Source of the DNA: Phycisphaerae bacterium
GTDB taxonomy: Bacteria > Planctomycetota > Phycisphaerae > UBA1845 > UTPLA1
Assembly: GCA_023150615.1 (NCBI GenBank)
Contig: JAKLKO010000005.1
Location: forward strand, 152,977 to 216,976
DNA: 64,000 bases
Reading direction: 5' to 3'
The notes below the pieces were generated by a model. It did no database searches. It had not been told where the DNA came from and saw nothing but the letters and a program-made list of their open reading frames with translations. Shown here piece by piece: positions 31,847 to 40,368 of the stretch. A program made the position numbers and the translations under genes. The first letter of the stretch is position 1. Every line of letters begins with the position of its first letter.

Positions 31847-33310
31847 ATGTTCGGTAAGTCTGCTTCCGTTCTGCGCAAGCTCTCACCCAAGACGGAACTC
31901 AAGCCGGTGACGGCTCCGCCGCCGCCCGCGCCGGGCGCCGCCGCGCCCGCCTCGCCGACCTCGACGGTCGCGCCGCCGCTGCCCGCGACGCCGCGCAAAC
32001 CGGAATCGCGCGCGGACGACCGCTCCGACCAGTTCTACGAAATCAAGACGCGCGTCCACCGCAAGCTGGTCGAGCAGCTCGACCTGACGGCCCTGAATCA
32101 GCGCAACAGCGACGAGGTCCGCGACGAGGTCCGCGAGGCCGTCACCTCGCTCTGCCAGCAGGAAAACGCCCTGCTGAACGTCAACGAGCGCATGCGCCTG
32201 ATCGAGGAGATCCTCGACGAGACGTTCGGCCTCGGTCCACTCGAGACGCTTCTAAAGGACCACACCATCAGCGACATCCTCATCAACGGCCCGAAGCAGG
32301 TGTACGTCGAGCGCCGCGGCCGACTGGAGTTGTCCAACGTCCGGTTCCGCGACAACGCCCACGTGCTGCACGTGATCGACAAGATCTGCTCGTCGATCGG
32401 GCGCCGCTGCGACGAGGTCACGCCGATGGTCGATGCGCGCCTCAAGGACGGCTCGCGCGTCAACGCCATCATCCCGCCCCTGGCGATTGACGGCCCGTCG
32501 CTGTCCATCCGGCGCTTCGGCAAGGATCCCATCACCTGGGACGATTACCTGCGGTTCAAGAGCGTCGCGCCGCAGATGGTCGACTTCCTCAAGGCCTGCG
32601 TCGAGGCGTCGCTGAACATCCTCATCGTCGGCGGAACCGGATCCGGAAAGACGACGCTGCTCAACAACATGTCCGCGTTCATTCCCCCGACGGACCGCAT
32701 CGTCACCATCGAGGACGCCGCCGAGCTTCAGCTCCGACAGCCGCACGTGGTCCGGCTCGAGACCCGCCCGGCCAACATCGAAGGCAAGGGCCGAATCACG
32801 ATCCGCGACCTGCTCATCAACGCCCTGCGAATGCGGCCCGATCGCGTCGTCGTCGGCGAATGCCGCGGACCCGAAACGCTCGACATGCTCCAGGCGATGA
32901 ACACCGGGCACGACGGCTCGCTTACGACCATTCACGCCAACAGCACGCGTGACGCCGTGCAGCGCGTCGAAACGATGGTCATGATGGCCGGCTTCGACCT
33001 GCCCGTGCGCGCCATCCGCCAGCAGTTCGCCTCGGCCATTCACCTGATCGTGCATGCCGCGCGCCTGACCGGCGGACCACGAAAAGTGATGTCCGTCACC
33101 GAGGTGCAGGGCATGGAAGGCGACGCGATCACCATGCAGGAAATCTTCAAGTTCGAGCAGCAGGGCATCGACGCGTCCGGTAAAGCCTTCGGCCAGTTCG
33201 TCGCGACCGGGCTGCGCCCCGCGTTCCTCGATCGCCTCGGCGCCCACGGCGCGCATGTAGACCTCTCGATATTTGAGCGCCGCGTCCTGTTATCCGACAA
33301 AGAGGGATGA
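31847..33310 (+). CDS. cpaF: Tad assembly ATPase CpaF/TadA
   Basis: The 487-residue secretion ATPase starts at ATG 31847, after GAGG. The N-terminal 50 residues are Pro/Ala-rich. The all-alpha domain contains [18 protein letters not shown]. The core shows Walker [14 protein letters not shown], the Asp box [18 protein letters not shown] segment (here [14 protein letters not shown]), Walker [15 protein letters not shown] and the His box [15 protein letters not shown]. It powers Flp pilus assembly in the cytoplasm. The stop overlaps the tadB start by 4 bases, so translation is coupled. Confidence 0.95.
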   Translation: MFGKSASVLRKLSPKTELKPVTAPPPPAPGAAAPASPTSTVAPPLPATPRKPESRADDRSDQFYEIKTRVHRKLVEQLDLTALNQRNSDEVRDEVREAVTSLCQQENALLNVNERMRLIEEILDETFGLGPLETLLKDHTISDILINGPKQVYVERRGRLELSNVRFRDNAHVLHVIDKICSSIGRRCDEVTPMVDARLKDGSRVNAIIPPLAIDGPSLSIRRFGKDPITWDDYLRFKSVAPQMVDFLKACVEASLNILIVGGTGSGKTTLLNNMSAFIPPTDRIVTIEDAAELQLRQPHVVRLETRPANIEGKGRITIRDLLINALRMRPDRVVVGECRGPETLDMLQAMNTGHDGSLTTIHANSTRDAVQRVETMVMMAGFDLPVRAIRQQFASAIHLIVHAARLTGGPRKVMSVTEVQGMEGDAITMQEIFKFEQQGIDASGKAFGQFVATGLRPAFLDRLGAHGAHVDLSIFERRVLLSDKEG

Positions 33311-34335
33311 CGGAGTCGTTCCTCCCCATGGGGTCGCTGCTGGCACAGTTCGGCTCGCTCGAGTCGCTGGCGCTCTACGTCCTGCCGCTCGCCGGCTCGA
33401 TCCTGCTGGTCTTCGGCATCGCGCAGGTCGTCGCCGACCTGCGCCGGACCGAGTCCCGGCGCGTCGAAACTCGACTCCGCGAGCGCTGCGGCGCACAGGC
33501 GGCGCACAACGAGGCCGCCGCCCGCGAATCGCTCCTGCGGCAGCTCGACGTCCCCACGACCGGACTCACCGGGCTGATCGGCCGGCTGAAGTTCATCCCC
33601 AATCTCCAGCGCGCCATCGAACAGGCCAACCTCCCGTGGGTGGCCTCGACCCTGCTGCTCAACCTCATCGGGCTCGCATGCCTGGCGTACCTGGCGTGCA
33701 CGCTGTCGAACCTCGCCGTGTGGTGGGGCGTCGGCGCGGCGTTCGCGATGATCGTGCTGCCGCTCCTGTACATCCACATCCGGCGCAAGCTGCGCCTGAA
33801 CCGGTTCCTGCACCAGTTGCCCGACGTCTTCGAACTGATGAGCCAGGGCCTCCGCGCCGGGCACTCCCTCGGCAACGCCATCCACCTCGTCTCGCAGCAG
33901 ATGCACGACCCCGCGGGCACCGAGTTCGCGCGCGTCTTCCACGAACAAAACCTCGGCCTCAAAATCGAAGACGCGCTCCAGAACATGGCCAACCGCATCC
34001 AGATCATGGACGTGCGGTTCTTCGTCACCGCCGTGCTCATCCAGCGCTCCAGCGGGGGCGACCTCGCCGAAGTCCTCGACAACATCAGCGGCGTGATCCG
34101 CGACCGCATCAAGCTCTTCGGCACCGTGAAGGCCCTGACGGCCGAGGGCCGGCTCTCCGGCTACGTGCTCTTCGTGCTGCCGTTCGCCGTCTTTGCGGTC
34201 GAGCAGGTGATCAACCCCGAGTACGGCCGCATCCTGCTGGAGGAGCCGATCGGTCACTACATGCTGATTACGGCGTTCGTGATGCAGCTCATGGGTCTGG
34301 CGATGATCAAGAAGATCGTCAACATCCGAGTCTAG
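33307..34335 (+). CDS. tadB: Tad inner-membrane platform protein TadB
   Basis: This 342-residue T2SSF-type protein has hydrophobic spans near 25-45, 110-155 and two close to the C terminus. The conserved cytoplasmic domain reads FLHQLPDVFELMSQGLRAGHSL, in two blocks, and later FFVTAVLIQRSSGGDLAEVLDNIS. That is the T2SSF core. It would form the platform with TadC beneath the ATPase. The start is ATG 33307 inside the cpaF end. Confidence 0.93.
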   Translation: MTESFLPMGSLLAQFGSLESLALYVLPLAGSILLVFGIAQVVADLRRTESRRVETRLRERCGAQAAHNEAAARESLLRQLDVPTTGLTGLIGRLKFIPNLQRAIEQANLPWVASTLLLNLIGLACLAYLACTLSNLAVWWGVGAAFAMIVLPLLYIHIRRKLRLNRFLHQLPDVFELMSQGLRAGHSLGNAIHLVSQQMHDPAGTEFARVFHEQNLGLKIEDALQNMANRIQIMDVRFFVTAVLIQRSSGGDLAEVLDNISGVIRDRIKLFGTVKALTAEGRLSGYVLFVLPFAVFAVEQVINPEYGRILLEEPIGHYMLITAFVMQLMGLAMIKKIVNIRV

Positions 34336-34348
34336 CGGCGGGCGCGTC

Positions 34349-35308
34349 ATGGCGGAAATCGGGATCCTGTTGCTGCTCTCGGTCATCGCGATCGGCCTCA
34401 TCGCGTACTCGCTGATGCCGAATCGCCGCGAGCGCGACGAGACCGTCGAGCGCCGCGCGGCCGGACTGTCGTCGACGGCCAAGCCCTCGGAAATCTCGCG
34501 CCAGGCGCGCGACGCCGCCATGAAGAACATGTTCGAACGCGCCGCGCCTCTGCTCTCGCGGCCCGTCATGCCCAAGACCGACTCGGAGCAGTTCTCGCTC
34601 CGGACGCGCCTGGCGAACGCCGGCTTCCGGCGCGAATCCGCGCCGATGATCTTCCTTGCCAGCAAGACCGCCGCCGCCGGCGTCGCCGGACTGATCGGCC
34701 TCGCCTTCGCCATCTCGAACGGCTACACCTGGAACAACGTCTTCGGAATTGCGGCCCTCGGCGCCGGCGTCGGCTTCATGTTTCCAAACCTCTGGCTCTG
34801 GATGGCCGTCAAGCAGCGCAACGAAAACATCCTCCACGGACTGCCCGACTCGCTCGACCTGCTCGTCTGTTCCGTCGAGGCAGGCCTGGGTCTCGACGCG
34901 GCGCTGCTGCGCGTCGGCGACGAGATGAAGTTCGTCTACAAGGAGCTGGCCGAAGAGCTCCAGATCGCCACGATCGAGACCCAGATGGGCGTAACGCGCT
35001 CCGAAGCGCTGACGCGCATGGCCGAACGCACCGGTGTCTCCGAGATGCGCGCGCTCGTGGCCGTCATCACGCAGGCGGAAAAGCTCGGCACCAGCGTCGC
35101 CAAGGCGCTGCGCAACCAGGCCGAGGCGCTGCGGACCAAGCGACGCCAGAAGGCCGAGGAGCGGGCGCAGAAGACCGCCGTCAAGCTGATGCTGCCGCTC
35201 ATCCTCTTCATCTTCCCGGCCATCCTCATCGTGCTCGGCGGTCCGGCGGGCATCAAGCTGTCGCAGACCATGTCCGCCGGCGGCAGCGGCGCCATCTCCG
35301 CGAAGTAA
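34349..35308 (+). CDS. tadC: Tad inner-membrane platform protein TadC
   Basis: The 319-residue protein starts 13 bases after tadB. It has an N-terminal span (about 3-20), a pair of spans at about 105-150 and C-terminal hydrophobic segments. The T2SSF domain includes HGLPDSLDLLVCSVEAGLGLDAAL and the later VITQAEKLGTSVAKALRNQAE. It is the second platform protein and closes the ten-gene locus. No tadD or tadF gene follows. Confidence 0.92.
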   Translation: MAEIGILLLLSVIAIGLIAYSLMPNRRERDETVERRAAGLSSTAKPSEISRQARDAAMKNMFERAAPLLSRPVMPKTDSEQFSLRTRLANAGFRRESAPMIFLASKTAAAGVAGLIGLAFAISNGYTWNNVFGIAALGAGVGFMFPNLWLWMAVKQRNENILHGLPDSLDLLVCSVEAGLGLDAALLRVGDEMKFVYKELAEELQIATIETQMGVTRSEALTRMAERTGVSEMRALVAVITQAEKLGTSVAKALRNQAEALRTKRRQKAEERAQKTAVKLMLPLILFIFPAILIVLGGPAGIKLSQTMSAGGSGAISAK

Positions 35309-35476
35309 TTCCCTCGCCGCAGTCGACGTCCGCGCAATTCCTGCGCCGCCTTCGACGCGTTACGATCTCGTCGCAGCGACGTTGACGAACCAACGAATGC
35401 CGGGCTGCGTACTCCGGAGAAGCCGCGCGGCGGATCGCACGATGCGACCGTGCGCGATCAATGCGAGCGACGTGAC

Positions 35477-36271
35477 ATGAACGGAATCATCGGTGGTTGG
35501 GTGATGCTGGTCGGGTGGATCGCAGCGAGTGGAAGCGCCGCGGACCCGTCGGTCGATTTTCCTAGTCACTTCGGGCCGTTCCGCGGCGCGTTCGTGCTGC
35601 GCGAGATCGGCGGCCCGCTGAGCGTCCGCTTCGACGCGCCGGGCTGTGCCGAACGCCTGCCGCCATGTTCCACCTTCAAGATCTTCAACGCGCTGGCCGG
35701 GCTGGATTGCGGCGTGCTCTCGGACGAAAAGACGACCTTCAAGTGGGACGGCAAGCCGAAATCGCGCAAGGAGCTGGAGCGCGATCACACGCTCGCCAGC
35801 GCGATTCAGCATTCCGTCGTGTGGTACTTCCAGGAGGTCGCGCGGCGCATCGGCGAAAAACGCATGGCGGAGTACCTCGTGGCCAACCGCTATGGCAACG
35901 CCGACCTGTCCGGCGGGCTGACCACCTTCTGGCTCGACAGCAGCCTCGCGATCTCCGCCAACGAGCAGGTCGCGTTTCTGGAGCGCCTCTACACCGGCCG
36001 GCTCTCGTTCAACCAGCACGCCATGGAGTTGGTCCGCAACCTCCTCATTCTCGAGCGCGGCAAAGACTGGGCCTTTTCAGGGAAAACGGGAACCGGAGCG
36101 GTCAAGAAGGGCGTGGCAACGCTGGGGTGGTTCGTCGGGCATGTATCGAACGGCGAGCGCCAGTTTGTCTTCGCCGCCCACGTCCGCGGCGAAAAGGGCG
36201 TGTCCGGCGCACGCTGCCGCGAAATCGTCTTCGCGATCCTCAAGGACCTCGAGCTTGTCTCTACCCCCTGA
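35477..36271 (+). CDS. Class D (OXA-type) beta-lactamase
   Basis: The 264-residue protein matches the usual class D length. ATG 35477 gives a clean signal peptide (MNGIIGGWVMLVGWIAASGSA); GTG 35450 is an alternative. All class D landmarks are present: the catalytic Ser and carboxylated Lys in STFKIFN, SVVWY (the SxV motif), RYGNAD (YGN), FWLDSSLAISANEQV (omega region with Trp) and SGKTGTG, followed by GWFVGH. It should hydrolyse beta-lactams in the periplasm. It could alternatively be a BlaR-type sensor domain, but no membrane receptor part is present. No mobile element or regulator is nearby, so it looks chromosomal and resident. Confidence 0.9.
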   Translation: MNGIIGGWVMLVGWIAASGSAADPSVDFPSHFGPFRGAFVLREIGGPLSVRFDAPGCAERLPPCSTFKIFNALAGLDCGVLSDEKTTFKWDGKPKSRKELERDHTLASAIQHSVVWYFQEVARRIGEKRMAEYLVANRYGNADLSGGLTTFWLDSSLAISANEQVAFLERLYTGRLSFNQHAMELVRNLLILERGKDWAFSGKTGTGAVKKGVATLGWFVGHVSNGERQFVFAAHVRGEKGVSGARCREIVFAILKDLELVSTP

Positions 36272-36279
36272 CGGGCGGG

Positions 36280-36462
36280 TCATTCCTCGTTCGGCGACTT
36301 GCCCCCGGCCGAGACCTCGTCGAGGTATTTTTGAAACTCGCTCAGCTTGTACGAGATGAAACAGAAGGCGTGGTGCAGCGCGAGGTACTCCAAGTCCGCC
36401 CTGTCATCCTCGGCCTCGTGCCGCAGTTCGTTGAGTTTCGCGAGGATCGGTTCCGCTCTCAT
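36280..36462 (-). CDS. Small uncharacterised alpha-helical protein
   Basis: The 60-residue protein starts at ATG 36462 with a good AGGAG site 6 bases upstream. It contains AEPILAKLNELRHEAEDDRA then YLALHHAFCFISYKLSEFQKYLDEV, so it is almost entirely helical and acidic. No family is recognised. It ends 8 bases from the beta-lactamase stop on the opposite strand. An open frame continues upstream but is Arg/Pro-rich and has no ribosome site. Confidence 0.6.
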   Translation of the reverse strand: MRAEPILAKLNELRHEAEDDRADLEYLALHHAFCFISYKLSEFQKYLDEVSAGGKSPNEE

Positions 36463-36785
36463 GGTTGCTCCTGTCGCACGCATCGGCCGCACGCGCAGCA
36501 CCGGCGGATCGTAGTATCGCGGGCAAGGGCCAGGGCTCAAGCTGCCGCGCGAACGGAATGGGCATTCGGACCTGACGTCCATTCATCTCGGCGGCCGCGG
36601 GTCGCATCCGTACCCCGGGGTGGTATCGAGCCGGCCGCACGTCCCGCGCACGACTGTAACTGTTTTGTCAGCAGGAGGTTGCGATTGCCGCGCAGCGGCC
36701 CGCCTTGCATTGGCGCGGGTCTTGACGTAGATTTCCGCGTTTCCAGACGCAACCCGGGCCGGTAGACGATCCGTGGGACGAGGGC
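36463..36785. other. Divergent intergenic region upstream of the dehydratase/ACP operon
   Basis: These 323 bases contain the ribosome site of the small minus-strand gene at the left and a plausible plus-strand promoter at 36705-36733. Nothing else is recognised. Confidence 0.5.
36705..36733 (+). promoter_or_regulatory. Putative promoter of the dehydratase/ACP operon
   Basis: TTGCAT (36705-36710), a 17-base spacer and TAGATT (36728-36733). The predicted start is near 36740, giving a leader of about 45 bases. Confidence 0.48.
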
Positions 36786-37295
36786 ATGAAGTTCGTATTG
36801 CTGGACCGGATCATCGCGATGGAGCCGGGCCGCCGGATCGTGGCCCAGAAGGCGTTGACGCTGGCGGAGGAGTACCTGGCCGATCATTTTCCGACGTTCC
36901 CGGTGATGCCGGGCGTCCTGATGCTCGAAGCCATGGTACAATCCGCAGCCTGGCTGGTGCGTGCGTCGCAGGATTTCACTTCGAGCATGGTCGTGCTCGA
37001 GGAAGCGAAGAACGTCACGTACAAGAGCTTCGTCTCGCCGGGTCGCGTGCTGGAGCTCCGGCTGGAGGCGGTGGCGATCGAGCCCCGCACCAGCGAGTTC
37101 CGCGGCGCGGGCGTTTGCGGCGACCGCGAGATGGTGAAGGCGCGGTTGAGGCTTCGACATTACAACCTCGCGGAGCGCGATCCGGCCCTGGCCGAACTGG
37201 ATCGGCAGTTGATCGAGAAGGCCCGCGATCAGTTCGTCCTGCTGGGCGGACCGGCCGCGATGAAGTCGGCGATGTCGGTCGGCCGCGCGACGTAG
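36786..37295 (+). CDS. Hotdog-fold 3-hydroxyacyl-ACP dehydratase (FabZ-like) 1
   Basis: The 169-residue protein follows a GGGACGAGG site. The FabZ signature is DHFPTFPVMPGVLMLEAMVQ: the His and the Glu of the catalytic pair are both kept. The rest fits a hotdog fold (VVLEEAKNVTYKSFVSPGRVLELRLEA in two blocks). It would remove water from a 3-hydroxyacyl chain on ACP. It starts an operon with an ACP gene 53 bases on and a second FabZ-like gene. It is about 25 residues longer than E. coli FabZ at the C terminus. Confidence 0.85.
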   Translation: MKFVLLDRIIAMEPGRRIVAQKALTLAEEYLADHFPTFPVMPGVLMLEAMVQSAAWLVRASQDFTSSMVVLEEAKNVTYKSFVSPGRVLELRLEAVAIEPRTSEFRGAGVCGDREMVKARLRLRHYNLAERDPALAELDRQLIEKARDQFVLLGGPAAMKSAMSVGRAT

Positions 37296-37348
37296 TCGCT
37301 GCGGTGCGCGAGCGACCGCCGGAGATGCAGTTAGGGAGTGACAGAACG

Positions 37349-37735
37349 ATGCCGTTGAGTCGAGAAGACGTATTCGCGAAGGTCAAAGAGGTTCTTGTCG
37401 ATGCCCTGGGCGTGGACGAGGATGAAGTGAACGAAAAGGCGACGCTGACGGGCGACCTCGGCGCCGAGTCGATCGATTTCCTCGACATCGTCTTTCGGCT
37501 GGAGAAGACGTTCGGGATCAAGATCCCGCGCGGCGAACTCTTCCCCGACGACATCCTCAACAACCCGGAATACGTCGAGAACGGCAAGATGACTGCGGCG
37601 GGCCTGATGCAGCTCAAGCAGACCATGCCGCACGCCGACTTCACCGACTTCGAGCGCGACCCGGACGTCGGCAAGATGCCGAACCTGTTCACGGTCAAGA
37701 CGATCGTCAACTACGTCGCGGCCAAGGTCGCCTGA
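37349..37735 (+). CDS. Acyl carrier protein, extended form
   Basis: The 128-residue protein starts at ATG 37349 with AGGGAG upstream; ATG 37325 is in frame but lacks a site. The helical bundle has VKEVLVDALGVDEDEV and the phosphopantetheine attachment Ser in LGAESIDFLDIVFRLEK (DSL-like motif, here ES). Typical ACPs are about 80 residues. Here roughly 45 residues are inserted between the recognition helix and the last helix (NPEYVENGKMTAAGLMQL and following). The acidic character is retained. It serves as carrier for the flanking dehydratases. Confidence 0.9.
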   Translation: MPLSREDVFAKVKEVLVDALGVDEDEVNEKATLTGDLGAESIDFLDIVFRLEKTFGIKIPRGELFPDDILNNPEYVENGKMTAAGLMQLKQTMPHADFTDFERDPDVGKMPNLFTVKTIVNYVAAKVA

Positions 37736-37782
37736 CCCGCATCCGCCGCGCGCCGCGCCGGCCTCCCGACGACGAACCGCAC

Positions 37783-38256
37783 ATGCGCTGGATCTGGATT
37801 GACCGCTTCGCCGAGTTCGAGTCCGGCCGCCGGGCCGTGGCGATCAAGAACGTCTCGCTCGCCGAGGAGCACCTCCACGACCACTTCCCCGGCTACCCCG
37901 TCGTGCCCGCGTCGCTGATGATCGAGGGCATGGCGCAGACCGCCGGAATCCTCGTCGGCGAGGCGCGAAACTTCGCGGAAAAAGTGATCCTCGCCAAGGT
38001 TCAGCGGGCGCGCTTTGAGCACGAGGTGCGGCCGGGCGATCAGCTTACCTACGAGGCGACCATCGAACGCATTGACGACGCCGCGGCCTATACCGTCGGG
38101 CGCGTCTGCTGCAACGGCAAGCCGATGGGCGAGGTCGACATCGTCTTCAGCCACATCGATCAGAACCTCAGCGGGCTGGAATTCCCGGAGGAGAACTTCG
38201 TGTTCACCGAGGACTTCAAGTCGTTGCTGCGGACGTATCACATCGACCATCGCTGA
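37783..38256 (+). CDS. Hotdog-fold 3-hydroxyacyl-ACP dehydratase (FabZ-like) 2
   Basis: The 157-residue paralogue of the first dehydratase lies 47 bases after the ACP. The motif is DHFPGYPVVPASLMIEGMAQ, with catalytic His and Glu kept but the Gly of PVMPG changed to Ala. It shares VSLAEEHLHDHFP with the first copy (TLAEEYLADHFP), so the two arose by duplication. They may form a heterodimer or act on different chains. No ketosynthase or ketoreductase gene is adjacent. Confidence 0.84.
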   Translation: MRWIWIDRFAEFESGRRAVAIKNVSLAEEHLHDHFPGYPVVPASLMIEGMAQTAGILVGEARNFAEKVILAKVQRARFEHEVRPGDQLTYEATIERIDDAAAYTVGRVCCNGKPMGEVDIVFSHIDQNLSGLEFPEENFVFTEDFKSLLRTYHIDHR

Positions 38257-38279
38257 CCGCCCGCCCGCGCTGCCCCCCG

Positions 38280-39647
<1,368 letters not shown>

Positions 39648-39718
39648 GGCCGCCGCCTGCGCCCTTCGATCCTGCTCCGACCGGGACGTAAGTATAGGCG
39701 CCGCACGGCGGTCGACAA

Positions 39719-40294
39719 TCACCATCGCGCCGTCACGTTCAGCGCCCGGCGCAGCCGCCCCAGATACTCCGATCGCGGGATGTCGACGGCCCCGAACCGC
39801 GCCAGATGCGGGTTCGTGTACTGCACATCCAGCAGGACGAATCCACCGCCGCGAAGCCGCTCCACCAGCGCGACCAGCGCCACCTTGCTCGCGTCGCGCT
39901 CGGCGTGAAACATCGACTCGCCGAAAAACGCGCCGCCCAGCGCCACGCCGTACAGGCCGCCCGCCAGCCGACCCTCCAGCCACGCCTCCACGCTGTGGGC
40001 GTAGCCCAGCTCGTGCAGCCGCACGTAGCAATCGATGATCCCGCGACCGATCCACGTTCCCTCGCGCCGCCGGCCGCAGGCGCGGATCACGTCGCCGAAC
40101 GACGTGTCGGTGCGGATCTCGAACCGCCCCTGACGCACGACCTGCCGCAGCGTCCGCGGGACGTGAAACGCATCGAGCGGCAGGATCGCGCGCGGATCGG
40201 GCGAGAACCAGCGGATCGTCCCGTGGATGTCCATCGGGAACAGCCCCTGCGCATAGGCGGCAAGGACCAGGTGTGGCGACAGCATCGTGCTCAT
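39719..40294 (-). CDS. aat: Leucyl/phenylalanyl-tRNA-protein transferase
   Basis: This 191-residue cytoplasmic enzyme of the N-degron pathway attaches Leu or Phe to N-terminal Lys/Arg. Family blocks are YAQGLFPMD, IRWFSPDPRAILPLD, GTWIGRGIIDCYVRLHELGYAHSVE in two parts, GGLYGVALGGAFFGESMFH and VLLDVQYTNPHL. ATG 40294 was chosen; ATG 40315 is possible and neither has a strong site. No clpS or clpA gene is in the window. It lies 71 bases upstream of the sigma-54 regulator on the same strand. Confidence 0.94.
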   Translation of the reverse strand: MSTMLSPHLVLAAYAQGLFPMDIHGTIRWFSPDPRAILPLDAFHVPRTLRQVVRQGRFEIRTDTSFGDVIRACGRRREGTWIGRGIIDCYVRLHELGYAHSVEAWLEGRLAGGLYGVALGGAFFGESMFHAERDASKVALVALVERLRGGGFVLLDVQYTNPHLARFGAVDIPRSEYLGRLRRALNVTARW

Positions 40295-40368
40295 GGTCGG
40301 ACGTCGCGCTCGCATCGCGGCGCGCGAAGGAGCATGATACCCCGCCGGCCACCGGCGCGCCAGCCTCG

